The position numbers were made by a program, and so were the translations under genes. Under the pieces are notes generated by a model that saw only the letters and a list, made by a program, of their open reading frames with translations, did no database searches and had not been told where the DNA came from. From contig CP141128.1 of NCBI GenBank assembly GCA_035236585.1, positions 35,632,684 to 35,696,683 of the forward strand: a stretch of DNA of 64,000 nucleotides. Direction: 5' to 3'. Each line of letters begins with the position of its first letter. The stretch's first letter is position 1. Origin of the DNA: Warburgia ugandensis. Its lineage: Eukaryota > Streptophyta > Magnoliopsida > Canellales > Canellaceae. Positions 9,458 through 21,284 of this stretch are shown in pieces.

Positions 9458-12400
9458 CTCTTGCCTAGCATGGTTCTCAAAAAGTATTTGATCATCCCAA
9501 AGATCTGGAGACTACTTTCTTCTTTTTCCATAACATAGTAAGATTCTCTCATTGTGGAGCTTATTGAGAAGATTGTGGTAAATCATAGAGAAAGTGAAGC
9601 CACTAAGTTAGATTTGATCCTGCTCCAATGTGGTCATGGCTTGAAGTTTTCAACCTCAAGCACTCTTATGAGACTATTGTCATCTATGAAAATAGTGATA
9701 ATGCTAATCTTGTGGACAAACTTCAACTTCCAATGAAGGGATGAAGAGACTAATCTCACTAATTGAATCCTTGAATGACATAAAAGTAGATTGAAGGACT
9801 CTAAGATATCAACTACTTTGTAATTAACCATATTAGTGGCTAGCCCGTTGATGAACTCAATGTCAATTATCCAATAGATCTCTCTCTTAGTATTATCATA
9901 GACTATGATCCCTTGTTTGGTGGATTTGAGATGGTTGAACTCAAATCATAGTTATTTTCTATTTGTAAGGGATAGAGATTCAATGCAAAACTATTGTCAA
10001 TGAGAACTCCTAGAATTGACATGCCTCTACACTCAACTATAATGTATAGGGCCTTGTTGTGAATGGTCCCTTTAAGAGGTAAATATAAATTAGCAAAATT
10101 CTTCTAGTGCAGTGTGAGAAGGGATGTGAGCTTGGTTCAACTAATCCAAAATTGTTAGTCGGTGCTTATAGATGCCATGAGAAGACTGCATACTGAAATC
10201 TATGCCAAAGACTTCTTCAGCTGTCTAACTGATTCATTATCATTCTATGTTGGAGTTAGAGTGAGACCCTTTTATTATTGGTTTGGTGGGTTGTTCTTTG
10301 ACAAGTTTGAGAGTTTGAAGTTTCAATCACCATGGGTGGCATGGGAAACTATGTTTGCAGCCAGGGTATCAGTTCGAATAAACTTGGTTTTGTTGCTAAT
10401 GGTATCAGGTCAAGATAGTTACTAAAGGACAAAAGGTTGAGTTTCAAGATTTGGCATAATGGTGAAAGATTGATATGTGATCAAGGTTTACCCTTGTAGG
10501 CTTGACTCAAATGATAGCCCTAGACCTATTGCATAGAACAAAGTGTTGGTGGGGCTTTGAAATTGATTTGAGTGGAATTAGATGATATAAGAAACCAATA
10601 GACAATAGGTGCCTTACCCTTCCCAAAGTGAGGGTTGATTTCCACCATGATGATTTCTTAGAAACAACTTTGTTTAGACTTTAAGGACTCTTGATGCATT
10701 GTTGGACCAACCAGGATGGATGTTTAGTAGTGAGTGAAAGGGGACCAAAGTCTTAGGGGATAGCAGTATAGAAAGGGAACAAAGCCATGAGAATGTCAAG
10801 GCTTCCACCTTTCTCAAGAAGGTCTTATATATGATACTTCATGACTTGACAATTAGTAACGGGATGCCCTATCATGTCATAGTATAGTAGTGAATCCCAT
10901 CCATTGAAGCGGATGCAGGATAGTTGGTGATTCAATGAAATAAAGAGGCATTTGTATGTTGAAGCTGAACTGGAAAGAGACAACAACGTATCTTTCATCA
11001 ATGTATTATTCAATAGATCATTGATGTAAATTTTCAAGGCAAAGAAATCCTCAACTTTGTGGAAAAAGGCATTAGGTATATGCAAAAGGTTGTGGATTCA
11101 AGCTCATGGAATGAAGGTGCATTGATTAGATTGTATGGACTAGGAGTGTCAGCATTAGGAGCCAAGGTCTTAATGCAAGCTTGGATAAAGTCTTCTAGAG
11201 GCTAAATGTAATTCATGGGTTGAACATCTATGTTGGGAGAGGCTTATAGAGGAGGAAACAATTGATGATGCCTTCTTGGAGGATAACTTCTGACAAGAGT
11301 TGCTATATATGTGCTTTCAAGTTTTGGCAATGTTCGACATCATAGCCATTCATCTTATGCTAAGTCAAAATTTGATAGGATCAGCCTTGTGTGATACAAT
11401 TTTACAATAAGTCATCTACAAAAACTCAAGGTTGTCATCTTGGGGCATATACAACAACCCCTTTATGATCTAAACCTTCACTAATAAGAACCCAAGTGTC
11501 TATATTCAAACATTAGCACTTCTTTATTGTATGCTCATATCTTGGTGGTAATGATAGTAGTCTTGCACATTAGGTCTTATGCAAGTTGAATGTTAAAGAG
11601 ATGCCTTAAAATTTCCATGTGGAAGAGCTCTCTTCATAATTAAATGATGCAATTCTTAAATAATTATTGAGGTGGTTCATCCATAATCACAAGAGAGTGG
11701 CTAATGTAAGGGGAAAAAACACATTTGGGAATTAGTGTGACAATTTCATCTATGACATTTAGCCTCCAAAAGATAGAGTTATGCAACTTGAAATCCCAAA
11801 ATTGATCTTTCTAATGATTGAAAATCTTGTGATAGAAGTAGCAAAGTTTTATATGGATGATCAGTTTGGCAATGGCTTCTAGCCCAAATTAATCAATTGT
11901 AATGATCTGGTTAGGAATTCCTTGTTAAATACTTTTTTGAACATGTGACATGCAAAGCCAACATTGCTTTGTCTTATGACCATAATACTTGTGGTGTCAT
12001 AATACTAGGCAAGACCTTCTAAGGGATGTAAATAATATTTCCTCAAGGTGGCGTCAATGCCTAGCCTTATTTTTCCTTGCTTAAATTCTTCAAGTTTATG
12101 CCTTAGATTAAAATACCTATAAGTTTTATGCCCAAATTGTCTAGGGTACTCATAGTAGAGATTGAAGTGAAATTTGGTGGGGCATTTGTAGCCATTGGTT
12201 GAATCTTTCCATGTAGGTGTTGGATGTGATCCTTGGAAACTCTAAGAGCAATAAGAGGAGGATAACCAAAGTTGATAAACTTCCTTTTAGACTTGGCCTA
12301 CTATTCGTATATTGGAATAGATTTTGGGTGAAGGTTCTTTATGAAGTGCTCATTGTTCAATAGGTGGTAATAATACAAAGTGTTTGCGGCTTGGCACCAA
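9458..12400 (-). pseudogene. Tat/Ogre-like Ty3/gypsy gag-protease remnant
   Basis: Read on the minus strand from about 12.4 kb leftwards this looks like a decayed gag and protease. Near 11.34-11.29 kb a DVEHCQNLKAHI segment resembles the Tat gag zinc-knuckle region (H..C..L.. then a helix). At about 10.2 kb SLLMAS precedes the protease. At 10.08-9.97 kb HNKALYI..CRG..I..VLIDN is the Tat-lineage aspartic protease start, with the usual D-(T/N)-G changed to D-N-S (Asp codon at 9996-9998). Then come a YDNTKREIY segment and VVDI..FNLLL (about 9.9-9.77 kb), matching the flap and hydrophobic core of this protease, and SSLHWKLKF (about 9.72 kb). Stops and frameshifts break every domain, so nothing is expressible. 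Upstream of about 11.4 kb the gag assignment is weak. The element continues at 3662-4312 beyond copy C. Confidence 0.6.
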
Positions 12401-12499
12401 AGCCTTCTAATTATAGTGGCACAAGGAGTCCCTCACCTGAGTAACCAGGGTTTGAGATTGTGCTTTGTGTGTGTGTCTTACCATTAAAAAAAGAGTGCA

Positions 12500-13345
12500 T
12501 GTGGAAAGGCATTATTGCCTGGTACCACTTTCACCTCTTGTGGATTCTTGCTGAAGATCCTACTATTCTGTAAGTCATATCTGTCAAACAGTTAGTGGGA
12601 TTGTTCTTAATGAGATTTTGTGCCTCCCCCAAGCACCATATAATCTTGATAGAGTAGAGGGACATGGTGTTGACCATCTCATGTTCATTAATGACTCTCT
12701 GCCTTCCCATGACCTAAATCCTAAACAATGTGTTTCCATGGAATCTGCTAAAATTTCTTCATGGTTTTCTATCAATTTAGCATTTAATCTTTACCAAGCT
12801 TAGTGGCAAATTTGCTGATAAGAGGGCCAGTTTAGAACACTACTATGGGTGATTCCAAGTCAACAAACTAAAGTCATAAGCAACAACTAAATAATATCTC
12901 TCACCACCAAAGCTAGTAGTTTTGGTAGGACCAATCAAATGAAGGTGTATGGTTGAAGTGGTCTTTTAGTTGAAACAACATTTTTTAGTTTAAAAGATTT
13001 GTGGTTTGCTTACGATGGTGGCAAGCATCACAAGGCTCATATATATATATATATATATATATATTTCAAATGAAAGCTTTGGAAGTTTAATTAAAGTTTC
13101 TTTCTAGTTAACTTCCACAAGTAATCCATACTAATATGTCCTAGTCTTCTATACCATAACCACAAATCATCATTGTTAGGAACAAGAAATTTAGGATAGG
13201 AATTGTACTGTTCAAGTTATTGAAATCAAAGATATTCTGACAAACTGGATTTTGGAAAATGATTTTCACATAAAGTTTGCAAAATACAATTTTTTTAAAG
13301 GACTTTTTATTATAAAACATTTGAAAACACATAATACATAGTATT
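12500..13345 (-). pseudogene. Ty1/copia pol remnant (pre-integrase and integrase)
   Basis: The minus-strand frame starting near 13.19 kb reads NNDDLWLWYRRLGHIS, the classic copia GAG-pre-integrase motif (W-x-W-H-x-R-L-G-H), with the first His changed to Tyr. A CDACHHRKQT segment at about 13.04-13.0 kb matches the C-x2-C half of the integrase zinc finger. Next, HLHLIGPTKTTSFGG (about 12.95-12.90 kb) is the start of the catalytic core, where the expected first Asp has become His. Further left only fragments of the core remain, with several stops. No reverse transcriptase was recognised, and the boundaries with the Tat gag to the left and the LINE to the right are approximate. It is a dead fragment of one element. 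Confidence 0.65.
13039..13064. repeat. (AT)n microsatellite
   Basis: About 13 AT units within the copia remnant, interrupting its reading frame. Confidence 0.9.
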
Positions 13346-13395
13346 ACTTTGAAAACCACCCTTCAACCTAACACCACTAATTAAAAACTTCTCAC

Positions 13396-13427
13396 ATATA
13401 TATATATATATATACACATATATATTG
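13396..13427. repeat. (TA)n tract with a CACA interruption
   Basis: TA repeats directly left of the RTE LINE remnant. It may be the target or a degenerate flank of that insertion. Confidence 0.7.
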
Positions 13428-14868
13428 GCCTTAAAAAAGATGAAATCAAGAAAGGTCCTGGGACATAATGGTATACCAATGGAGGTTTGAAAGTATGTGG
13501 GAGATACTAGAGTAGTTATGTTGACAAAGTTACTTAACAAAATTGAAAAATTGAAAAAGAATACCATATGAATGGAGCAATAGCTCTATTATACCAATTT
13601 ATAAGAATAAAGGAGACATACAAAGTTGTACTAATTATCAAGGGATCAGACTTATGAGCTATACCAGGAGTTTTGAAAGAGTGATTGATAAGAGGTTATA
13701 GCATGAGACGAGTGTATTAGAGAACCAGTTTGGTTTCTTGCTTAGGAGATCCACCTGGAATCTATTTTCTTGCTTAGACAATTGATAAAGAAATATAAGG
13801 AGAGGAGGAAGGACGTCAACATGGTCTTTATTGACTTATAAAAGCTGATGATAGGCTCCCCATAGAGTTACTATGGTGGGCATTGGGCGTGAAAGGGGTT
13901 TCACGACGGTATATAAACATAGTTAAGGATATGCATGAGGGAGTAGTAACAAATGTTAGGACCATTAGTAGAGAAATTGGTGATTTTCCAATCATTATAA
14001 GATTGCACCAAGGATCGGCATTGAGCTTGTACCCTTTCATGTTAGTTATGGATGAGTTAACAAAACATATGCATGAGGAGATTCCATGATGTATGTGATT
14101 TACAGATGATATAGTTTTGATTGATATGCATTACAATCTAAAGGATTTAACATTTGTTGAACTAGGATAGAGTATATGGAATGCAATTTTAGCATAAAGA
14201 GTAGTGAGAATGGAGCAATAGTAAAGATTGATGACTAAGAAGTCCCCCTAAAAGAACACTTCTAATAATTAGGATTGATAATTCTTGAGAGCAAAGAGAT
14301 TGAGAGGAAGGTTACCTAGAGAATCTAAGTGGGTTGGAACAAATGGAGATGCACCTTTAGAGTTTTGTGTGATCAGTGGGTGCCACTTAAAATGAGAGAA
14401 AATTTCTGTAGGATACTGTGAGGCCAAACATGTTCTATGGTTTTGAGTGTTGGGATCTTAAGAGAAAACATGTACATAGGTTGACTGTCCTCAAAATGCA
14501 AATGTTGAGATGGATGAGTGGTAAGACAAGAAATGATAGAATTAGAAATGAAAACATTAGAGGAAACTTGGAAATTGTAGGTAACAAGATGAGGGAGATT
14601 AAACTTCGATCGTTTGAACATGTCCAATGGAGACTAAAAACTAGGCCAGTTAGGAGTGAGGTGATCAAAGTTGAAGGTTCTAAAAGGGCAAAGGGAAGGC
14701 CCAAAAGAATATGAATAGAAGTGGTGAGAAAATATTTAAAAACTTCAAGACTAAATGAAGCCATGGCACTTAATTAAGGGGAATAGAGGAACAAGATTAA
14801 TGTGACCAAACCCTAATTGGAATAAGGTCCTGCTGTTGCTGCTGATGATGATGATATATATATATATA
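13424..14868 (+). mobile_element. RTE-clade LINE, decayed 3' portion of the reverse transcriptase ORF
   Basis: In the right order the broken frames give LKKMKSRKGPGHNGIP (RT block 0/1), YYTNL..IRLMS-like remains, FIDL*KADDR (the block carrying the first catalytic Asp, with a stop), GVSRRYINIVKDM, RLHQGSALSLYPF, FTDDIVLID (14099-14127; the usual FADD with Ala changed to Thr), EYMECNF, and finally MLRWMSGKTRNDRIRNENIRGN with GRPKRI near the end. This is the C-terminal half of plant RTE-type LINEs. It closely matches the younger copy at 42.04-43.08 kb. The 3' end carries GCTGCTGATGATGATGAT, the trinucleotide tail expected of RTE elements, then (AT)n. The 5' part (endonuclease) is missing, as is usual for 5'-truncated LINEs. 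Many stops show it is old. No clear target duplication is visible because both flanks are AT repeats. Confidence 0.8.
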
Positions 14869-14879
14869 TATATAACATC

Positions 14880-15299
14880 ATGAATGGTAACTACTCTAGG
14901 AACTACTAATCACTGCTCTAGTAATAGGAATTTAACAACAAATAGAGTGATAGGACTCTTTGTCTTATTATATCAATGTTCAAATAGTTTTCAAGTAGCA
15001 ACGTAATAAATAATTGAAATAGTTTTTAATTTTCTTCTCCGTACATCTCCACACCTCTAAAGTTTCCTTGCCTTGCACTACTCACTTTCTAGTAGAATAA
15101 CCTAAAATTTTTGGTAGGGGTGGGTAAGACCACTCAGTAGGAAAACCCCTTAGTCGGGTTGAAATTTCTAAAACACATGTATCCTCATTAAAATCAATGC
15201 TTTCATAAAAATGTAAACAAGGTTCAAAGCCTGGAATATGTTCATAAGATATATACATATGTCTAGAATTTAATTTGTATCAAGTAAGATAATATTAAT
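14880..15299. other. Non-genic stretch, possible LTR fragment
   Basis: No coding signal. A segment GGTAGGGGTGGGTAAGACCA at about 15.11-15.13 kb followed by CACTCAG resembles U5 sequences of plant gypsy LTRs, but the ends could not be defined. Confidence 0.3.
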
Positions 15300-15436
15300 A
15301 AGTAGCAGCACTCTGCTAAGGCCTCTAAGGCAACCACTGGTGGGAGCCACAAAGGCAGTCTCCTCAAAGCTACATAGGCAAATTTCGTTGGGGACCACAT
15401 AAGCAATTTTAGCCGAGGCCACAAAGGCAATGTAAC
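15300..15436. repeat. 22-bp minisatellite, left part
   Basis: Degenerate units of the type GCCACAAAGGCA...GCTACATAGGCA, repeating about every 22-25 bp. The array resumes at 20667 on the other side of copy A2, so the two pieces were one array before that insertion. Confidence 0.65.
15432..15436 (+). repeat. Target-site duplication GTAAC, left of copy A2
   Basis: GTAAC directly precedes TGTAACGACCC at 15437 and is repeated exactly at 20662-20666. Confidence 0.85.
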
Positions 15437-15870
15437 TGTAACGACCCAGGTTTTTGTAACACATTTTGTAATACACTTTTCAAAGGTAGGGCGCCCTTAG
15501 TAGTAAATTTTTTTTTGCAAAACAAAGCAGCAAAAATTCTTTTCTTTAAAACTTGTTTTGAAAAACCCAAGTCATCACTTCATACACAATATAAGTAGAA
15601 TTTTGTACAAGATAAAATTCCATGGAAGGAATATACTTTTATTAAATTCCAGAATCCATCTAGTGGTTCACAGTACATCCCAGGTATCAGCACAATACTT
15701 GTCCAAATTACATAATCCAAATTTCAAACCTCACCATACGTTAAAAACTCTCAATATAGTACAATGCCCTCAAATAAAAATAAAAATAGATGTCTTCAAG
15801 GGATATACCCTAATTGATTATTCTTCTAATCGTCTTAAGTCTTGAGCTCCTAATTCTCCTTTTCTGTTTC

Positions 15871-15908
15871 TGAGATATTGTAAACATTGAAACATTTACA
15901 ATATCTCA
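15871..15908 (-). repeat. Conserved hairpin H2 of family A, copy A2
   Basis: TGAGATATTGTAAA (15871-15884) pairs perfectly with TTTACAATATCTCA (15895-15908) around a 10-nt loop. Confidence 0.8.
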
Positions 15909-17127
15909 ACAAGCTATGCTTGGTAAGGGATTCAAGAAGCATAATAATTTGACAGTATAATCCTAATACTTCATAATCCCATAGTTCATAACATCCTCAA
16001 GAATCAATCTCTTTACTTTGTCATATATGTACATCCTTACACATTCATACAGTATACTATGTATACATATATACATATGGTTAAAACCGTGAAAAATAGT
16101 TAATGTCTCAAAACATAACCATATCCAGCTTATGCTGAGTTGATAAATCATCTAAACCTTGCTGAAATACTCCCTCATTTAAGTAGTAATGGTAATCCAC
16201 GATTACCCACACCTCATCATGCCATATTATAAGGCATTTCACTATGCCATGCATCATAATGCAAAAATACTCAAAGGACTACTATGTTGCAATCTAATCC
16301 ATATTAGCATGCTCGGATAACTGCTTTCATACTCCACAGATACCAAGTGTGGAAAATCATCTACGTCATGTCTATATGGGTAGACAGACCGTCATTGTGG
16401 TGGCCTTCCCATATTGCCCCACCCGACATTTTGCCTCTCTTTGGCCACGGTATCATCTTATATATCGTATTTTGGAGAGTCGGTGGCCAAACCCTACTAC
16501 TCTCCTAGCATAGCATCCCTAGGCCTATGCCTGTTTAAAAACAAAACCATAAGCCTCCATGCTTGTATGCAAAGTAATCTTTTTACTTATCATACATCTT
16601 GTCTGTTTATATAATCATCCTCGTATTTTGGTATTCTTATACTGAGGATAGGATTTTACTTCAAACTTAGGGATCATCATTTACAATGAATGATACCCAT
16701 GTTCATACAAGTTTAGGATCACCATTCTATATGAATGATTCCTATGTATTGATTTTATACTTATCAGACAATCTGTCTATTTATCTTGGGCTAGAATACC
16801 TTCTAATTCACTTAGGATTTTCCTCATTTCTAACTTAACCATTTCATGTGTTTTGGTTGGATCATAAGGGTTTTCAATGGGTTTAATACAAGTATTTACA
16901 TTATACTTGTCAACAATTCTAGACATAAGATCATGTATACAACATGTACTTCTCATGTAGATGCATTCATAAAATCCTCCAACCGTCAATTAGTGATCTA
17001 TCTCTTCAGATCTTCCATGATCCTAATTGATGTATGTAATCTATAAATCCATACATACTATCAATATTTATACAATCTGAATAATCCTATCTACATTCTT
17101 GTACTAATTTTGTCCTTTGATATAAAG

Positions 17128-17598
17128 GATCTAGATCTTATGTCCTATCATGATCTATCTTCCTCAGATAGTGTTTATCCTATTGATCAATAGATCTAAT
17201 GGTTAGAAAGATCTTCTAATCTTTCAGATTTAAGTATTTTGTATTCTAAGTCTTTGTGTATTACTTTCTTTGATCTTAATCTTTCATCGATCCTTTGATC
17301 AACAATTTATACTTGTTTATAAAGATCAAGGGCTTATATCTTCTATCATCTAGTTCTTCTTTGATCTAAGTTTAGTTGTTTGATCATCCCTAAGGAGGAT
17401 GATCTTAGTTCTCTTCCTTGAATCATAATTGATCAAGGGTTCAAATCTTCTATTTGATCTAAGATCTTCTATTCTATTTGATTTAAGTTGCAAGAAATAT
17501 ATATATATATATATATACATATATATCATCATCAAGAAGTATTGATTTCTTTTGATTGTTCTTGATCATTCAAGATCCCATGGATCTTGTTTGATCAT
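17128..17598 (-). other. GATC-dense zone of family A, copy A2
   Basis: About 20 GATC sites in 470 bp, in the same order as copy C. The right edge is a 19-nt palindrome CAAGATCC-CAT-GGATCTTG. Confidence 0.6.
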
Positions 17599-17761
17599 CC
17601 TTATCTTTCTTACAAATTTTATTAGGATTATATAATTTACTAACCAATTATGCTCTTATTATTATTATTACTCAACCAATTAATGTTTTACTGTTGAAGA
17701 TAACTTATTTTGGCCTAAGTCTAGATTACTCCTCTTATTTCCAATTGGCTAAGGCTTACTA

Positions 17762-18084
17762 GCTGAATGGGTGAACGCAAAGTGGTTACTTTAATCCTCA
17801 TGTAAGGAGGCATTTTGAGCTCACAAATGTCAACAGAAGGTAGGGGAAGAGCGAGGCTCTATTAGAAAACGCCCTTAACCACTATGTTCAACATTCACTA
17901 GGGTGACCTTAGCTCAACCTTTCATAAGGTTCCTATGAGCATGTTAACCCTAAGTACTCTTTCTAATTGATTTTAATTAAGTCCATGAACATTTAAAATG
18001 TCATTCATGGGGTTTATTATTCTCCTAGTTTTGGCCAAGGATTTGATAATACTTATATTGTCTTACTAACTATGGCGCTTACTA
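17762..18084 (-). other. Leader-like module in copy A2, bounded by GCTTACTA repeats
   Basis: The segment present in A2 and C but missing in A3 is flanked here by direct repeats GCTTACTA at 17754-17761 and 18077-18084. A3 has a single GCTTACTA at 50043-50050. The module matches the Athila leaders. Confidence 0.65.
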
Positions 18085-20077
18085 ATTAAGTCCAAGTCAA
18101 ATAATTCACTCTTATTTGTTTCATGAAACTCTACTTTCTATTAGATTTTATTTTTTGGTGTTTTATGCTCTTTATCTCATAACTACTTTAACAATTAAAT
18201 CTACTAATCAAATTTAACCATAAATGAATTATAACTTTAAAGCATAAAACTACATAATTGAACAACCTAATGATAATAATACAAGGTACTTAAGATTATA
18301 CTACCATGATTTTTAACTAATGTACTTTATCTAATAAACTCAAATTAAACTATCATGGACCTAAGGTACCATCTCATACCATAGTCTAATCTAACATGAA
18401 ATTCTAGCATTCCTGAGTTACAATTGCATGAAATCATACCAACATGGTCCTAAGTTACAATTCATCATTCATGAATAATTTTATGGACATTTGAAATGAA
18501 GTTATACTAAAATAATCTATCATGGATCCTATATTCATGAAATAAATCAAATGAAATCAATGCATAACTCAAGCTAACCCATTTCTCATTATTAAAGCTT
18601 TTACTTATGATCCAACCATTGGATCTTAGGTCTTTTCCTTTTAATCAAGGGTTTTAATTAATTTTAGGGCTTTTACTCCCTTAAGGTCCAAGATCATATC
18701 CCTTTGTTTTTTGTCATATTCAATCCATGATCTCAATGGATTCCATCATAATATCATTCATTCAATCCATCCCAAGGGTTTGATCATACTTGATCTTATT
18801 GATCAAGTGGGTCCCTTTGTATTTTTAGGGTTTTTCTACCATAAAGGGTAGATCCCTCAATTTATCTTAGATCCATCCAAATAAATCATGGATATCACTT
18901 TATTTCAACATAATATCATTAGTAAATTATATCCCCAAGATCTGATCATCTCAAATCTTGAAGATCATGAAAATTACAAACTTAATTCTTGAAAATAGAA
19001 AGTTTCTGGAATGTTCTTATCAATTTTATGGTTTTAGAAGAAAATAGACATTATAAGCTTTTCGTAGCTTCTTTTCGATCTCAATTTGGAGTTCAGATGA
19101 CTCTACAATTGAACTATGAAGTTCACAATCATTCCTAGGGTCCAGATTTGATCTAGGCCAAGCAGAACAGATAGTTCAAATCAAACGGCAGAATGGAATG
19201 GTCGGGCGGATTGGTTGGGTGGACTAGTCAGGCAAACTGGTCGAGCAGACTAGTCTGGCGGACAGGCTGGGCAGATGGTCGCTGCATGCCCATCATCGAG
19301 ATGCACGCATGATGCACTCCCCCTAGGACTAGCACTGTCGTGCAATAGTTCCGACAGAGCAGCATCGTAAGTGGCGCATGCATGTAGAAACGCTCGTGCC
19401 ACGTTTGCAGTGTGTCCCAGGATCTGATCCGATTTGGGAGATTGGACAGTTCATTTTGGATTGTCCAATCAATCCTTTTATAAATTAAGGGCTCAAAACC
19501 TCATAAAATTTCTTTAAATTTCTACCTTAGGGGTTTTGGACCCTTCTGGATCTATTGGATGCTCAGATTTTCCATCTGAGCCCTCCATCATCCAGAATTG
19601 AAGGGTTCTAGTCCTTAATTTATTTTTTATAAAATTTAACCTAAAACTAATCATAGAAAAATGAAAATTAAATAAAATGACATGAAATAAGTATAAAAAG
19701 TTTTCTCGCCTACTTGATTGGAGAAACAACATAGATTTGAAGCCCAATTTGAAATAAATATCCTTTGATGATAAGATAGCCTGATAGTCTGTTGTTTTGT
19801 GATTTTTCGTTGATTGCACCATTCGATCTTGAAATTGATTTGGGGGTTTTGTAGATAAGGCAGTCTAGGATTGTATGATAGTGGGATTCATAAGATTCAA
19901 CTTGGAACAGAGTGCCTAATTGAATTTAGGTCTCTTGTTCCAATTAGAGAGAGGAGAGGGAAAGTGCAAGAAGGGAGATTTTTGCGAGTTTTGGAATTTT
20001 GGGAAGGAATCTAGATCTGGCTTTTTAAAGTAAGCAAGATTATTTTGTGGGAATTTTAAGGAACATTTTTGGAGGTG

Positions 20078-20086
20078 TATTTATAG
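20078..20086 (-). promoter_or_regulatory. Candidate TATA box of family A copy A2
   Basis: CTATAAATA on the minus strand, 575 bp from the LTR start. Spacing is conserved with A1. Confidence 0.5.
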
Positions 20087-20661
20087 ACGTTTTGCATTTT
20101 TCATAATTACTTGTAATAATTATGTTTTAATTCTTTTAAATATTAAATTAACATTGGATCCTCCACTACCACCTCCTTCTCCACTAGTAGCTGGTAGTTG
20201 TTTGACCACTCATTACATGGTTTTTTGGCTGTTGGATTTGTTTGTGGGCCCCTTGTGGCTCCCACGGGGGTGTGAAAGGACCATTTTGCCCTTTTATGGA
20301 GAAAAATCCATTGTATTCTCCCGAACTCGGAATTGAACTATTTAGTGGAGTTGGATTCGTATTTTTGAGTACATTCTAAATATTGATGTCTTAGGGCTTG
20401 GTTATTGGGAAAATTACCATTTTACCTTTTATTCATAAAAATGAAGAAAATTAGGGATTTTTCATTTTAACTCGGAACTGAACGTACTTAGTGTCACTTC
20501 GATTGATTTTTTGAGTATATTCATAATTTATAAGTTTTAAAGTATGTTTTAATCTTTATAAAAAGAGAATTTCCAATAACCTAATATTTCAGCCCAGAAT
20601 TTCTGAAAATTCAAACTAAATTGATTTTCTCAATCAATTAAAAAATTTTGGGGTTATTATA

Positions 20662-20666
20662 GTAAC
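20662..20666 (+). repeat. Target-site duplication GTAAC, right of copy A2
   Basis: Exact repeat of 15432-15436. The text left and right of the element reads as continuous minisatellite when one copy is removed. Confidence 0.85.
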
Positions 20667-20910
20667 TGAGCTACAAAGGCTATATAAATAGCCCACATAG
20701 GCAATATCATTGACCCTCAATGATTATATAACTAGGGCGCATAGGGGATATCACTTATGACAAATGCTATATAATTGGGGCCACATAAGCAATATAACTA
20801 AGCCACAAAGGCTATATAATTGGGCTACATAGGCATTATCACTGAGCTAGAAAGGCTATATAATTGACACTACATAAGCTATATCATTGATCCACAAAGG
20901 CTATTCCACT
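20667..20910. repeat. 22-bp minisatellite, right part
   Basis: Units such as GCTACATAGGCATTATCACTGA and GCTAGAAAGGCTATATAATTGA alternate every 22-23 bp, about ten degenerate units. No coding signal. Confidence 0.75.
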
Positions 20911-21284
20911 AGTGAGGAACATATACAAGTAATAATAATTCTTAGAAATCACAATGGCAGAACTTGTTCATCTTAAGATAGTTTTCTTGGTAAATGTTAC
21001 AATAAGTTACTTACATTTTTCTTTTTCTTTTTGTTAACTTTAGAAGATCTTTCCAATGTGAGTTGTAAACATGTACTAAGAATGATACACCTTCTTTCAA
21101 AATTCACCATATAAGCAATGCATATGGAATAATGGTTCATGATAGTAACTTTAACACAATGAGAATGGCAATCCATAACATTGAATAAAAATGCCTTGTA
21201 TAGGAACCTCATAAATAGTTGTTGAACTCAATGAACAACAATCCTAGGACAATAGTTAGATGTATTGGATGGTAATGCCAAAAT
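20911..21284. other. Non-genic spacer between arrays
   Basis: AT-rich sequence with no ORF or element ends that I can support. It may contain further degenerate units of the arrays on each side. Confidence 0.4.

Larger units (their letters stand above)
15437..20661 (-). mobile_element. Family A long solo LTR-like element, copy A2, complete (5225 bp)
   Basis: On the minus strand it starts at 20661 (TATAATAACCCCAAA, the initial TG decayed to TA) and ends at 15437 with ..CCTGGGTCGTTACA. GTAAC is duplicated exactly on both sides. No direct terminal repeats, primer site or pol motif is present. In transcription order: H1 (about 20.2 kb), TATA box (20086-20078), GC-rich island (about 19.40-19.18 kb), leader-like module (18084-17762), GATC-dense zone (17598-17128) with palindrome CAAGATCC-CAT-GGATCTTG (about 17573-17591), and H2 (15908-15871). 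It aligns end to end with copy C. Ends of the form TGTAAYRACCC..GGGTCGTTACA are common in Tekay/Del chromovirus LTRs, which also tend to be long; the assignment is tentative. Confidence 0.8.

Noticed and set aside
10162..10425. 87-codon plus-strand ORF
   Set aside because: It is the antisense of the Tat-like gag-protease region; the minus strand carries the recognisable family motifs.
17762..18084. The leader-like module as a small transposon inserted in family A with duplication GCTTACTA
   Set aside because: Similarity to Athila leaders extends beyond the repeat, so deletion in A3 explains the data better.
15437..20661. Family A as a complete LTR retrotransposon with short LTRs
   Set aside because: The two ends were compared and share no direct repeat; only a short inverted TGTRAYRACCC-like match is present, as at the ends of a single LTR.
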